Shown here piece by piece: positions 12,018 to 22,801 of a stretch of DNA of 64,000 nt. The stretch spans positions 281,979 to 345,978 of the forward strand of contig NW_026251746.1 of assembly GCF_025024155.1 (NCBI RefSeq), written 5' to 3'. Source of the stretch: Gamsiella multidivaricata. Lineage: Eukaryota > Mortierellomycota > Mortierellomycetes > Mortierellales > Mortierellaceae. A program made the translations under genes and the position numbers. The notes beneath the pieces were generated by a model. That model was given only the letters and a program-made list of their open reading frames with translations, did no database searches and was not told where the DNA came from. Within the stretch, counting starts at the first letter, position 1. Each line of letters opens with the position of its first letter.

Positions 12018-12829
12018 TTATTCATGTGTCTTGGTTCTGTGAGTATGTAAGATGACAAAATTGTCGTGTTCTGGTTCCGTTGGCAGCTCGTCACCCTCGT
12101 CAATCAAAGAGTTGTGGAGAATCATGTAAACAGTCGTCCAGTCCAGGACTCTCCTATAGTCGGCCCAGCAGGTGTCCTCCCTGATTACATGGGGTAGCTC
12201 TGTCAACGATCTCCAGCGACGTTTTAATATGCCAATGCAATTCTCATTGCAGGTGCGGACATTGGTGAGGCAGCGACTGAAGTCCATTTCGTCCTGAGTG
12301 AGAGATTGGCCCTTGATAACTGGCACCGTCACTATCGAGATTGGGTAGGCGGAGTCGGCGAGAAGACGTTGCGAAGGAGAAAAGTACTCCTTCTGGCGGA
12401 TCCAGGGATCAGTTTGAACAAAAACGGAGTGGTCATGGCATCGATCTAGGACAGAAAATAAACCGAAGTTAGTATACCATTACTTTTCCACAGCCAGGTA
12501 AAGCCAATTTATATATCGTACCTGAAGCCCTTGGACGACCAACCATGTACGCAGGGCGTTTTGCGAAAGGCAACGTAGTTCCGTCAACAAATCCAACACG
12601 GCCAACAGCCCCTTTTCGGCCATCTTTCTAGGGTGTCTATGCCATCCTTCCAGAGCGTCTATGCCATCCTTCCAGAGTGTCTATGCCATCCTTCTGGGGT
12701 TGGCCAGTGCAGAAGCTGATTCCGCAGTGAAAGGAGAGCATTGATCACACGTCCTGTATAGTTCTCACACGAACCTGGACTCTGCACCATGGGCCATCAT
12801 GTATAATCGGGCCTCCATTTTGAGAGGAG
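12018..12829 (-). pseudogene. Harbinger-type (DDE_Tnp_4) transposase, decayed and 5'-truncated
   Basis: Read on the minus strand: ENYTGRVINALL, then LRNQLLHWPTPEGW, a frame break in a 22-bp triplication, VDGTTLPFAKRPAYMVGR (first catalytic Asp), an intron (about 12530-12448), DRCHDHSVFVQTDPWIRQKE, LLADSAYPISIVTVP (second Asp), and FSRCLTNVRTCNENCIGILK followed by RRWRSL (Glu region). Asp-Asp-Glu order and the NxxxEraxGilKrRw block are typical of PIF/Harbinger transposases. The N-terminal part is cut off where the pogo inverted repeat starts at 12830. The frame break and truncation make it non-functional. Confidence 0.75.
12621..12686. repeat. 22-bp tandem triplication inside the Harbinger transposase
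   Basis: Three adjacent 22-nt copies (12621-12642, 12643-12664, 12665-12686) of a catccttccagagYgtctat-type unit, with 1-5 differences between copies. A partial fourth unit begins at 12687. As 22 is not a multiple of 3, the expansion shifts the transposase frame. Confidence 0.85.
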
Positions 12830-12863
12830 CCAGTCCCGTATTCAATCCAATTGAAGCTGGTGT
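12830..12863 (+). repeat. Left terminal inverted repeat of the pogo-like element
   Basis: 34 bp, starting CAGTCCCGTATT. It matches the reverse complement of 14422-14454 at every base except one extra G. Confidence 0.9.
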
Positions 12864-12947
12864 TTTAAACATTAAAGGGTCATGTATCTCAACACTTTTG
12901 CTCCCATATACATTCATTTCGAGCCCATCATTTCCTCTATCTCCACT

Positions 12948-14416
12948 ATGCCCAAAAGAAAACGCGTTGGTCACGTAGCTCCGGCCCCCAAACCGCCCGA
13001 CGTCGAACGCTCTAGCCTTGGCGCCTCGGCTTCCAAATCACACAAATCCCAAACGAAGTATACACTTCATGATAAGATGCATTTCATTTCAAAATACCAA
13101 CGCAGAGCGAGAACACAATCCATATGGCTCCAAAAATGTTGAATATGCATCCCAAAATAGCCGCCAATATACTTAAAAAGGAAGACAAGATCCATCAAGT
13201 AGTGGCGACGCTACCGCCTGTGGCAACAAGGGCGATTGTACGCAACAGGCCAAGACCAATGGCGGTTGTGGAAGAGGCCGTTTATGCCTGGTATAAACAG
13301 CGGGAATCTTTAGGTATAGTTTGCTCGTTTCTGAAAGCATATTCCCTAATCCATATAATTTGATAGGTATCAACGTGTCAGACTGTGCCCTGAAAGGAAC
13401 TGCTGTGGTGATGTGGATCCTCATAAAAGATTTCTTTCGTCTCGAGCATAAGCCAGAGCCGATTGTCTTTTCGAATGGTTGGCTCCAAAAGTCCAGAAGA
13501 TAGCGAGCGTTCAGGAGATACATCGGCCATGGTGAATGTGGATCGGTCAACTTAGATCTCTATCGGACTCAAATTGAGCAGATCCAAATAGCGCTCGAGG
13601 CCTTAGCCCTGACAGTATCTACAATTACGATGAGACGGGTTTCTTTCTAAAGGCTATGTCCAACAAAGCCTTTGCTACTGGCTCGATTCGTGGCAAAAAG
13701 GCCACTCAGATTGCTCGAGTGTCGGTGTTGCTGTGCAGTAATGCCACAGGCGCAGACAAACGCAATCTTTTTGTCCTTTGTAAGTAACGCAGTATCGTTT
13801 AAGCAGTGTGATAGTTAGTGCAAATCAAATAGTTAAGCACTGTCTGAACGATTTGGCCTAAGCGACATTGAAGGCTATCGATGCCGACTTTTAAGGAAGC
13901 GGTTATGTTGGACGCGAACTGTTCGCCAATTGGCTCTGGAAGCTAGACCAGAACATGTACAGGAAGAGACGCAAGATCGCTTTGCTGATCGACAGCGCGC
14001 CAGGACACGGCAGATGCGAAGAATGGGGCTTCCTCAACATCTCCATCATCAGGCTACCTCCAAATACAACATTCATGAGCCAGCCGCTCGATGCTAGGAT
14101 TATCCGGTCCTTCAAGGCCCACTACAGCCAAGAAATCCACCAAGAGATCCACCAAGAGATGCAGGTGGTCGAACTCGTTCTCCGTAACCGCACCGTCGAG
14201 AAGGAAGTTCCCATCGAGGGATTCCCGCCACCACCTTCAAGTCCCTACGCAGAAGGGGTCTATTCTCAAGAATATCTCCAAAGCGCTGTAAACGAGTTCA
14301 TGTCTGCCGCCGCTGACATACAGGAAACCAATTACAATGTTCTGTCGAAGACTGGCCTTCAGGTCGCTTTGGACGATATGGATGTGTTCGTTGATTGTCA
14401 TAGGCTTGGGATATAA
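12948..14416 (+). pseudogene. pogo/CENP-B-like transposase with frameshifts and stops
   Basis: Starts MPKRKRVGHVAPAPK at 12948, with KYTLHDKMHFISKYQ (N-terminal HTH region). The frame breaks near 13110-13125 and continues as MLNMHPKIAANILKKEDK and AVVEEAVYAWYKQRESLG. A good intron (13311-13366) restores INVSDCALKGTAVV. Then come an in-frame TAG after QKSRR (13501-13503), another shift, IYNYDETGFFLKAMSNKAF (first catalytic Asp), a break, IALLIDSAPGHGR (second Asp), and IIRLPPNTTFMSQPLDARII, a DDE_1 hallmark. Only the last block to the stop at 14416 is long and open. At least three disruptions are visible, so it is not autonomous despite fresh-looking termini. Confidence 0.85.
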
Positions 14417-14421
14417 CGTAG

Positions 14422-14454
14422 AACACCAGTTCAATTGGATTGAATACGGGACTG
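14422..14454 (-). repeat. Right terminal inverted repeat of the pogo-like element
   Basis: 33 bp ending ...TACGGGACTG, only 163 bp before the start codon of the next gene. Confidence 0.9.
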
Positions 14455-14616
14455 ACAGGCTCGACTGTTACAATCCAACTATATTATCGTTGGTGGGCAT
14501 GTACACCTTATGCTCTGAAAATAGATGTTCATCAAGCTTTCTCCATCACTTCTTCCAACTTTTACATCATCCCACGCCCTTGCATCTACTGCTACTGCCG
14601 CAGCCACAGAAAAGGA

Positions 14617-16377
14617 ATGACAGACGTATCGTCAACAGGCCAGCGGAAGCGCCTCAAGCACGGCATCCTCGCTGCTATCGGCGTCTTCGGTTCCGCGCAG
14701 CTAATTTACTACTTTGGCTGGTCAGGACGATTCAGTGCAGAGTTCACTCGCGCACCCGTCCCCGAGGCGATTCCCATGGACACAATCGAAACAGACCGCG
14801 CTTGCGTCTTACTTGATCGATCTTTCACCTCTGCTACGCAGCCAGACTTTACGAGGACAGGCCTTAAACAATGGACCGGCTGCCAGACACTCAACAGCAC
14901 CAGCGGCTGGATCATACAGCACTGTACCGTACCAGGGAACAACCCTACCCAGAAGGATGGTGAACCGGTGGTGGATTCTTTATCATGTTATCCAGGAGGA
15001 TATTTTCGTATTCAGCGGCTACAGCCCCTCGCCGGCAAGGACATACTGCAGACTGGGACTTGCCAACTGAAGGCGGGCATGTCACTTGCCGAGGACGCCG
15101 CTACGAGTCAGTATGCGACTTCATATCTCGGCCCAGACACCTTCCGTATTATCCTTGTTGGCCCCGAGCGACTCTCACTGATGCAACAACAATCACTAGG
15201 GAACTGCACCTATGCCATCCCTTACTTGATCAGTCGACCTGGCCGGTTCTGGGTTCAGAAAGTCCTCCACACCTATCAAGGATACGATGCACTGAACGAG
15301 ATCGCCTCTGAGAAAGGGTCGCCAGAATATCTCGGTAACGACATCCTTGTTGCCGGAACGCAGCAGCAACAAGCGGAGCAGCACTATTACCACTTTAATG
15401 TCTGTCCACATTGTGTATCTTGGGTGGCGATGGACGAAGCCCAGGGACTAGCAGGCACCAGGGATACTTGCTCGCGAGCACCAACTCAGCAGTCACATCA
15501 GTACGGCATCTACAGAGCCAGGCTTCCAATAGAGTCTGTATGGCAGGCAGTGGGCCATCCATACGAATGGATTCCAGCGCGGCCTCGCTGCAGGTTCTAC
15601 CCTGCGCAGACATCGTTCGAGCCCGTCACCAATTCGGACAGCAAAGATGTTAAGGCCGAGAAGGCAGAGGCGGCTCAGTGCTTGCAAAATGCTCGGTCGA
15701 TATATTTTGTCGGCGATTCTCATGTCAGGACGATTTTCAGCGGAGTCATGCAGAGACTGCAGGGAAGATCGGGCGGCATCGATGCACGTATCCAGGATCA
15801 GCGGAGCCATACTATAAAGGCTGGCAAGGTCGAGGCAAGAAGCGACCTTGATGCCTCACTAAACGACACCTTGGCGCGCATTAGATACACGGTCGAGGAC
15901 CTACAGGTTGCCACAGTCGCGGATCTCAGTGTATTGGAAGATGCGGACACTGTCGTTCTCGGATTTGGATCGTTCTTTGGGCACTGGCCTACCGAGCAGT
16001 ATGTAGAGCGGGTGAAGGCTGTGTTGGACGGCCTGGTCGAGATTCGAAAGCAGCGGGAGCTGAACTCTGATGGAAACAACCAGGACAAAATGAACAGCCT
16101 CAAGGTCATATGGGTGAGCGCATCAGCATGGACGGACGATTCAAACCAACACTGGAGGACGAACCATCGGATTCTGTATTGGAATAAGCTGGTGGACGGT
16201 ATGATCGACACTATTAATGCTCAAATCGGGGGAGGAGGTATGGTTGACCGACTTTTGACATTCGATATCACCATCCCCTTCAAGAACAGCACTCAGGACC
16301 ATGTCCACTACACGGGTGAGACCCCAGTTGACAGCTTTTCAGCAGAACTCATTCACAAACTCGACCTCTGCTCATAG
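14617..16377 (+). CDS. Type II membrane protein with SGNH/PC-esterase-like catalytic domain
   Basis: Single exon, 586 aa, starting MTDVSSTGQRKRLK. A basic stretch and one membrane segment (about 14-32, ILAAIGVFGSAQLIYYF) make a signal anchor. The lumenal part has a GDS motif, VGDSH, at 366-369 with nucleophile Ser368, and the paired DHVH (561-564) near the C-terminus. This spacing resembles PC-esterase/NXPE/TBL-type acyl-transferases or esterases that modify glycans. A cysteine- and Trp-rich central region (NVCPHCVSW, FYPAQTSF) resembles the extra domain of NXPE-like proteins. The likely role is O-acetylation or deacetylation of wall or glycoprotein sugars in the Golgi; substrate unknown. An upstream in-frame extension to 14440 lies partly in the transposon end and was not used. 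Confidence 0.7.
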   Translation: MTDVSSTGQRKRLKHGILAAIGVFGSAQLIYYFGWSGRFSAEFTRAPVPEAIPMDTIETDRACVLLDRSFTSATQPDFTRTGLKQWTGCQTLNSTSGWIIQHCTVPGNNPTQKDGEPVVDSLSCYPGGYFRIQRLQPLAGKDILQTGTCQLKAGMSLAEDAATSQYATSYLGPDTFRIILVGPERLSLMQQQSLGNCTYAIPYLISRPGRFWVQKVLHTYQGYDALNEIASEKGSPEYLGNDILVAGTQQQQAEQHYYHFNVCPHCVSWVAMDEAQGLAGTRDTCSRAPTQQSHQYGIYRARLPIESVWQAVGHPYEWIPARPRCRFYPAQTSFEPVTNSDSKDVKAEKAEAAQCLQNARSIYFVGDSHVRTIFSGVMQRLQGRSGGIDARIQDQRSHTIKAGKVEARSDLDASLNDTLARIRYTVEDLQVATVADLSVLEDADTVVLGFGSFFGHWPTEQYVERVKAVLDGLVEIRKQRELNSDGNNQDKMNSLKVIWVSASAWTDDSNQHWRTNHRILYWNKLVDGMIDTINAQIGGGGMVDRLLTFDITIPFKNSTQDHVHYTGETPVDSFSAELIHKLDLCS

Positions 16378-16617
16378 GTCACGCATATCCCTGTATCTTC
16401 ATTCTACTCCTATCCAGCATGCCATAAATGTATACATATATCAGTTCTTACTGTGCAACAGCAGTAAAGCCATTATCTTGACGCACAGGTGGAGAGAGGG
16501 TTTTTATTAAAAAAAAAAAAAAATTATACAGCAGTAGAGAAGATAAAAATATGAGCTGAAGTCTAATGTATTGCTGTTTAAAATACCCAGATAGCTCTCA
16601 GTCTGAATGCAATACAG
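16378..16617. terminator. Shared 3' flank of two convergent genes
   Basis: 240 bp between the stop of the plus-strand esterase-like gene and the stop of the minus-strand membrane protein. It contains an A run at 16509-16522, next to ATTAAA and AAATTATA stretches usable as poly(A) signals. Nothing else seen. Confidence 0.4.
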
Positions 16618-17346
16618 CTAGGCATTTGCCAACTTGGCTTCCTCGTCGTCCAAAATTGGCTGTGACTCTGGAGCCCCGGCGCTGGTCCTTTCTGACAGCT
16701 CCGTCAAATCTGGGCTTGCTTGTTCCGTTTCGCCCTGGTAGATCAATGCAATATAGCTGACGAAAGGTGTTGTCATACCGACAGCGAAGCCATACACGCC
16801 CTTGAAGATCTGTGGAAGCGGCCATGTGTTGAAGTCGCCACCCATGCTACTGTAATCCTTGCCAATGCTATGGATCTTGAGCCCCGACAGGATGCCGATC
16901 GTGATGGGCCAGTACAGGATAAATGTGGCCAGGATCAGAACCGCAATGCGCTTGCCGTGAAAATTGAGATAGTACCCAATCTTTTCCTTCAGGGTCTTGT
17001 GTATCCCTACATGCTCAAGCCCCACAAACCAACGGACGACTGGATTGGCATTCTTGGGCATCCTGAGTGGAGCGACCAACCCCTTCTTGAGGTCTCCATT
17101 GACGGCCAATCGGTCCAGAATCCAAGTGAGGGCCTGTTGGATGATAATGGTGACAGCAGCGTCTCCGGCCAGGGTGTTCGGCAAAGGCCAAAGAAAGATG
17201 GCCTTACTTGTGTTCTTGTACATTGCGGTGGCAAGCCCAAAGTTGATGCCTCCATCAAGAATCATGGCGCCAATCATGTGCATCACGACCAGGTAGACGA
17301 CATGCCTCGTTGTCAAGCCCTCGACTGCATGTTTCCGGCCAGCCAT
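16618..17346 (-). CDS. Four-helix fungal membrane protein of unknown function (DUF2456-like)
   Basis: Single exon, 242 aa. Hydrophobic helices at about 16-43 (with HMIGAMILDGGINFGLATAMY), 50-77, 134-155 and 181-204. The tail is acidic (ILDDEEAKLANA). The HxxGAxxLDGGxNF pattern in helix 1 recalls fungal proteins annotated DUF2456; this is memory-level similarity and not certain. No catalytic motif, no signal peptide and no transporter signature are seen. It may act in an internal membrane. Its ATG faces the CYTH gene across a 455-bp spacer. Confidence 0.7.
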   Translation of the reverse strand: MAGRKHAVEGLTTRHVVYLVVMHMIGAMILDGGINFGLATAMYKNTSKAIFLWPLPNTLAGDAAVTIIIQQALTWILDRLAVNGDLKKGLVAPLRMPKNANPVVRWFVGLEHVGIHKTLKEKIGYYLNFHGKRIAVLILATFILYWPITIGILSGLKIHSIGKDYSSMGGDFNTWPLPQIFKGVYGFAVGMTTPFVSYIALIYQGETEQASPDLTELSERTSAGAPESQPILDDEEAKLANA

Positions 17347-17801
17347 GGTTATAGTTGTCGGTCGAGTTAAAAATAAAACAAGAGTGAAGTGAGCACAGTT
17401 GGCTGTGGTTATTTAAGATGGAGGTATAGAGGAAGTGGCCAAGGACACGGAGATGAGTAAGGAGAAGAAAGAATAAGGAGCGAAGAACAAAAGGTACACT
17501 CTCAAGTGAATTGCACGAGGATTAACGGTGTGCACCTCCGCGTGAGTGGTCTGTGTTGGAAGGGGGGTGATGTTCAGGAGAAATGGGTGGAGGGTGTTGT
17601 TTGGCCATGACAGCATTACTATGGGGGTTCAGTTTAGTTGTTCTTGCTCTCAGATAACCTTGAGCCGGCCTCAACGGGTAATGATGATAATTTACTTGAC
17701 GAACCACGGTACCATGGTGCCATTGTTGAAGTCGGTGACTGTTGTGCTGAATGTTGGTCAGGGAGGGCGGCGAGTACTCCGTTTACTCATCTTTCGTCGT
17801 C
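17347..17801. promoter_or_regulatory. Divergent intergenic region between membrane-protein and CYTH genes
   Basis: 455 bp between two divergent start codons. No coding feature is supported; short frames here (17413-17707) lack support. It presumably carries both promoters. No TATA box stands out. Confidence 0.4.
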
Positions 17802-18785
17802 ATGGAAATCGAAATCAAGATCAGACTGCCCTCGGAGGACGAGGCCGCTAAGCTGGAGCGTGCGCTTGGAGGTAGCCCTACCAGCATAGAGGACCAAGAT
17901 AATGTCTTTTTCGATGGAGTTGGCAAGGAGCTGTGAGTATCGCGGATATTGCAGATGGTGCCAACGGCACTTTGGTCACCATGGAGGGGATGGTGGCTGA
18001 TTCTGTCTATCTGCATCAATTGATCCATACTAGCATCAAGAACCAACTCGTATTTCGTATCAGGATCATTGAAAAAACCGGAAAGGAGCCCGTTGCAGTC
18101 GTAGCACTGAAAGGCAACGCGGTGCTGATCAATGGAATCGCCATGGTTGAGGAAGAAGAGCAAATCATCGACGTGGATATTGCTATGCAAATTATTGAGA
18201 GTCCCAACATCATCCCCGAAGTGGCCAAATCGTAAGTCGCACTGGCACCAACAAGGACATATGAGAGGTCGAATCCAACACAGGCTGAGCAAATACGCAT
18301 TATTAAATTTGATAGGCATCGTCTGCTACAAAAGATCGTCGAGCGGGTACCATGCCCCAATGGATACTTAGATATGGGACGATTCAGGAACGTGCGGCAC
18401 AAGTTTCAATGGAAAGAGTACACTGTCGAGGTCGACCGCACAATTGTAAGTTGAGCGTGTGTTTCTGTCTTCATTTATGATTGAATAGCCGAATTGAAGC
18501 ATATCCTATATTTTCTACTCTACTTGCGATAGTATCCTCACGGAACGGCTTATGAGGTCGAAATCGAGTCTACAGATCCGGACAAAGCTAAAGAGCAACT
18601 GCAAGTGATATGGATCATGACATGGGCTGCATGTTACGGGCGGCAGGATAGAGCAACTAACCATCCCGGGATCGATATCAATGTGTTTTATTTCTAGGAC
18701 CGCATTGCTCCAGGAGCATGGAGTGGCTCACGGCAACAGCCAGAGAAACAAATTTGAGAACATGATCTACGGGACGCTCCTCTAG
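17802..18785 (+). CDS. CYTH-domain phosphohydrolase (thiamine-/tripolyphosphatase-like)
   Basis: Five exons (17802-17932, 18034-18231, 18316-18445, 18533-18600, 18698-18785) keep phase and give 204 aa, the size of a lone CYTH domain. The start MEIEIKIRLPS carries the ExExK signature (E2, E4, K6). Further tunnel residues are in LVFRIRIIEKTG (RxR), ALKG, HKFQWKEYTVEVDRT and YEVEIESTDPDKAKEQL, all in CYTH order. CYTH enzymes hydrolyse triphosphates in a metal-dependent beta tunnel; the fungal substrate could be tripolyphosphate or thiamine triphosphate. The fourth intron starts with GC (GCAAGT) instead of GT. The domain call is firm, the substrate is not. Confidence 0.88.
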
Positions 18786-19885
18786 AGTCAAACTGGAGCA
18801 GAGAATGGCATAGACCGCGCGGAGCTAGACTCAGACAAGATGGCTCTGCCTAGGAGTTCGTCTTTTCGGTTGCCCCGTGTGCTGATGGACACGGAAAGAG
18901 GCGAGATCGCGCGTGGTAAACCACTCCGGACTATGTTTGAAAATAAAAATGACCCTGTGATAATGTGCTGACCCTGCTATCCACCTTCAGCCCCTAAACT
19001 GCAGGGCTCCATGCATGGTATATGGATTAAAGAGCGAATGACCACCCCCTTTGCTTTTTGGTTTGTTGTGCGTGCTCTTGCAACATTCAGGTGCCTCAGT
19101 GTGCAGTCTCGGTCCTATTTGACTTCACATCCTTACTTGGTCTCCTGTTGCTGCTGGTCTGTCGTTTTGGTCTCCTTTGTGTCAATGCCATCGGAGAAAA
19201 CATTTAGGAAGGAGGCAAAAGAACAAAAAAATGTGACCAGCCCAACCACCCAATCCACCTTCGGAAACCTGGGGCGAAAGGCCAGAGCAATAACGTGCGT
19301 AGGGATGGAAACACACCATGTCGCCATCCTTTTATATCATCGCCCTTTGTTGCCTCTGATGCTTATTTGTGAACACAGACTGCGTTAGACACGATAAAAA
19401 AAAAAGACTACGGCCCATGTCCTGATCATGACCAGGAACAAAACAAGCGGACCTGGAGCTGCAGATGCACAAACAAGCATGGACACTATTACCCCTATTT
19501 TTTTTCTTTCTTTCTTTTCTTCTTCATTGAGACACTATTGGGATTCTCCTTTCCTCCTCTTCCTCCACTCTGCCCACAACATTCAAGTATTGTACTATAC
19601 CCTCTTGACAGTTCTTCATAAACTATTGGCCTTTATTGTTGACCACTTTGAAAGGACACGCAAACCAGTCGCGAGATCATTGGTAGTCCTGTTCAGTCTA
19701 CCTTCATATCACATACCATATTCCACACTTGTGCACTTTGTAGCCAGGCACCCTATTATCTCGCATAACCCATCTCTCAGTTCTTACAGCTGGCCCAATC
19801 GCTTCATAACATCCAGACTGGTCGCGAGAGGTTGGTACTCACTGGAGCCGACATCTATAATCTGTAGAAGCAGCACTTCACCACC
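18786..19885. other. 1.1 kb intergenic region upstream of the arrestin gene
   Basis: No gene recognised. A frame at 19011-19388 has no recognisable features. Pyrimidine-rich stretches at 19498-19560 and 19760-19800 suit a promoter or leader for the gene starting at 19886. Confidence 0.4.
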
Positions 19886-22801
19886 ATGGCTACCTCTCGG
19901 GTCGTTTATCCTCCGAATAATCCGCTGTACGAGCCATATATCCATTCTACTTCTTCCCCCATGGCCTCATCACCGCCTACAAGGATAAGAACCAGTGGCA
20001 TCTTTACCCGGCGGCTCTCGCTCACGGCAGCGTCTGTTGCTAATTCAGTCGCCTCGTCCACGCTCTTTGGATCATCGCCGCCTGCTTCGCATGGTTCCTC
20101 ATTGTACCAGCAAGGCTCTTTCTTTCGATCCTCAAGCTCAGCCATCAGCAGCAATCCCGCTACCAGCACCTCTTCCGTGAATGTGTCCTCGGTAGGGATC
20201 AATATACCCTCTCCACGTCCCTCTTCATCAACGGCCATAGGAGAAGGAGCGGTGTCCTCCTCAAGGCGGCAGCGCAATCGCAGTACCAGCCACCCCCCTC
20301 CACCAAAGTACAAGACGCACCGCACCCCACAACTGCGCATTTCGCTACAGGATGCCATGGGCAACCCTGTCCTTTCACCGCCGGTGATGGCGCCTGGAGA
20401 ATCTGTACGTGGTCAGATTAATTTGGAATTGCCCAAGGCCACTCCTGTCCACTCTATCGAGATTTGTCTAACGGGAACGGTGACAGCGCTAGATGGGACG
20501 CGATTGGGATCCATGAAGACAGTTTCTGTTTTAGAAGAGTGCAAGACTGTGGCGACGGCTTCAGTCACTAATGCCAGGACCAATACGACCAGACGACATA
20601 CTACACCAGCACCGGCAGCGGCAGCTAATGAGGATACATCAAGCAGAGGACGTGGTCGGCGCAGTAGTGTAACGAGTGCGAATGCGATACAGGACAGAGC
20701 ACGCTCCCCTGCCATCCCGATCCAGAATACCATCGCAGCAGCAGTGGCAGCAACTATAGCAGCACAAGGGAGTCCACAAAGACCTTCAGCTGAGCAGATG
20801 TCCAGGGCACTCTCGATGCCCTCGCCTTATTACTCATCAAGTTATAGCACGTCAACATTGTGCTTGAATAGACCTATTTCACCTACACCAGCTGATCTTA
20901 GAGGCAGAAGAGCCAGCTTCTCGGCTAATGTCGATACACCCATCAGCAGCTTTGGAGGCACGCCAGGAAGAGCTGGACGTAACATGAGCATGATTAATAT
21001 CAGCACCTTAAATCAGTTTCCTTTGGATGACGATCCGTCACAGCCAGAGGCACCATCATACGATCCACCAAATTATGAGCGAATCTTTACTTCCACTATC
21101 AACGGACGGTCGTCGGAAGAGAGCTCCAGCACAGACTCGGTCGTTCACTCACAAGGAGATGCAACAGTGCCGGATTCAACAGCTCCTATCAATATAGCTG
21201 CAGAAGCAAGTACATCGTCCGCGCCAATTCCAACGTCAAGCGCGACCAATAGCTCTGAGAATGGTAGGATGGCGTCCGATTTCTGCACTAACTGACCCTT
21301 TCGATATATCTTCTTGGCTAACATCATACTTTCTGCAGTCTCTATCGCTACTCATAGCAGACGGTCCTCTCGGGAAGGCCGTAATGGCCAAACTGGATCC
21401 GCGCCAGCTCCAGCAACGCCGCCAGCAGAGCCTAAAGCAGTTTTGATGCAGCCTGGAAACTACGTGATTCCTTTCTCCATCCGCATTCCCTCAAACACCG
21501 TTATGTCTCTTCCAGGATCGTTTTCTGATCCAGTCGGCAACATTAGTTATCAGCTCAGGGCAATTATGAAACAGATTCTACCGAGTCCGGACCCCTACGA
21601 TCCAAAGGCACTCGTTGTCGAGCCAACATTCACATCGGCAACACAGGTTGTCAAGTTGATGCCGATGAACGACCCCGCATATATGCCTTTATACAACATC
21701 CCGTTCGAGACAGAGTCTGTGCGCGCCAATGTTGGACACTGGCTCTGGTCGACGGGCTTCATGGAGGCGCATGCATGGGTTCCCAAGCAAGGCTATCGTC
21801 CAGGTAGAATAGTTCCGTTGGTCATTCATATCGTCAACCACTCCGATGCAAAGCAGGTGACTGTAGAAACAACATTGTGCAGGTGCCTTCACTATGGCTC
21901 GGGATTATCGAAGATCAGAGCAATGGGGATTGCAGGGCAGGGCTATCTCATGGACCCAGTATTGGCTGCTTCAGTTGTACCTGAAACCGCCATGGAGGTT
22001 TCTCTGGCAGATGAACGCGCCGGCGGACGACATCAGGAAAGGCGTAGAAGTTCTTCGAATCGTAACAGACCTCATAGCCAGCAACCGGATACGTCGATAC
22101 CATCGCCGCCTGCATCGCCGTATGGATCGAACTTCCCAACAACTCCTACAAGTGAACAGGGCGGCGACTCTCCGGAGGGTTCCGTGCATGGGTCGAGAAT
22201 GCCGAGCCCCAATAGTATAGCCTCAATCTCAAGCCAATGGGGATCCGTTCACTCCAGCAGCAGTGATAGCAACAACACGCCATTGAGCTCGGGTATCATC
22301 CAGTACAGCCCGGATACCGACTTGCCTACTCCCTCCACAGCAGTACCAATCAATTTGATACAGACCCCACTACCCATTGTTCAGCATCAGCGCGAGAAGG
22401 TGTCGAAATCGAAGACTCTCATCAACTGTAGCTTGGCCGTCGACCGTGAGATTCAAAAGACCATCCCTGTGCTTATCCCTCACACGGCCGGTTATTCAAT
22501 CCTGAATGCTCCACTGCTCGAAGTCTCGTATGAGATTGTGGTCAAGATTCGTGCTGAAAAGGTGTACTCGCGGGGTATCCGACTCTCGGTACCCATCATC
22601 GTGATGGTTCCTGAAGAAGGAGATTTAGAGGAAGAGGAGGAGCTGTTGTTGAGCGCAGGATTGGCTAGTCCGGCAATGATGGCCAGAGATTTGGGTCTGG
22701 CATTTAGTGGAGACGAGTATGACCTGGGAGATCAGGGCGAGTGTCCGCCGTACGAGCTGACAGTGAGTTCAAGCGGTCGACGCCGCAATGGTCGACGCTG
22801 A
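19886..22801 (+). CDS. Alpha-arrestin (Rsp5 adaptor-like), two exons
   Basis: Exons 19886-21263 and 21339-22801, phase 1 junction, 946 aa. An arrestin-N region spans about 145-225 (LRISLQDAMGNPVLSPPVM, GQINLELPKATPVHSIEI) and is interrupted by a long Ser/Ala-rich insert. Strands resume after the intron (GNYVIPFSIRIPSNTVMSLP, GNISYQLRAIMKQIL), followed by an arrestin-C-like part (HAWVPKQGYRPGRIVPLVIH) and, after another disordered insert, a last set of strands (INCSLAVDREIQKTIPVLIP, YEIVVKIRAEK). PPxY motifs at 139-142 (PPKY) and 394-397 (PPNY) are the known binding sites for Rsp5/Nedd4 WW domains. Expected role: recruiting the ubiquitin ligase to plasma-membrane transporters for endocytosis. 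Confidence 0.85.

Larger units (their letters stand above)
12830..14454 (+). mobile_element. pogo/Tigger-like DNA transposon with intact terminal inverted repeats
   Basis: A 1625-bp element. The left end (12830-12863) begins CAGTCCCGTATTCAATCCAA. The right end (14422-14454) is its reverse complement apart from a single missing base, so the repeats are 34 and 33 bp. CAGT...ACTG ends fit the Tc1/mariner-pogo group. No TA target duplication is visible: the left flank ends GGAGC and the right flank starts ACAGG. The element carries one plus-strand transposase reading frame, now broken. It sits in the 5' part of a Harbinger relic, making a nested insertion. Confidence 0.85.

Noticed and set aside
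19428..19988. Plus-strand 186-codon frame before the arrestin gene
   Set aside because: Overlaps the arrestin start in another phase; composition is that of a pyrimidine-rich leader.
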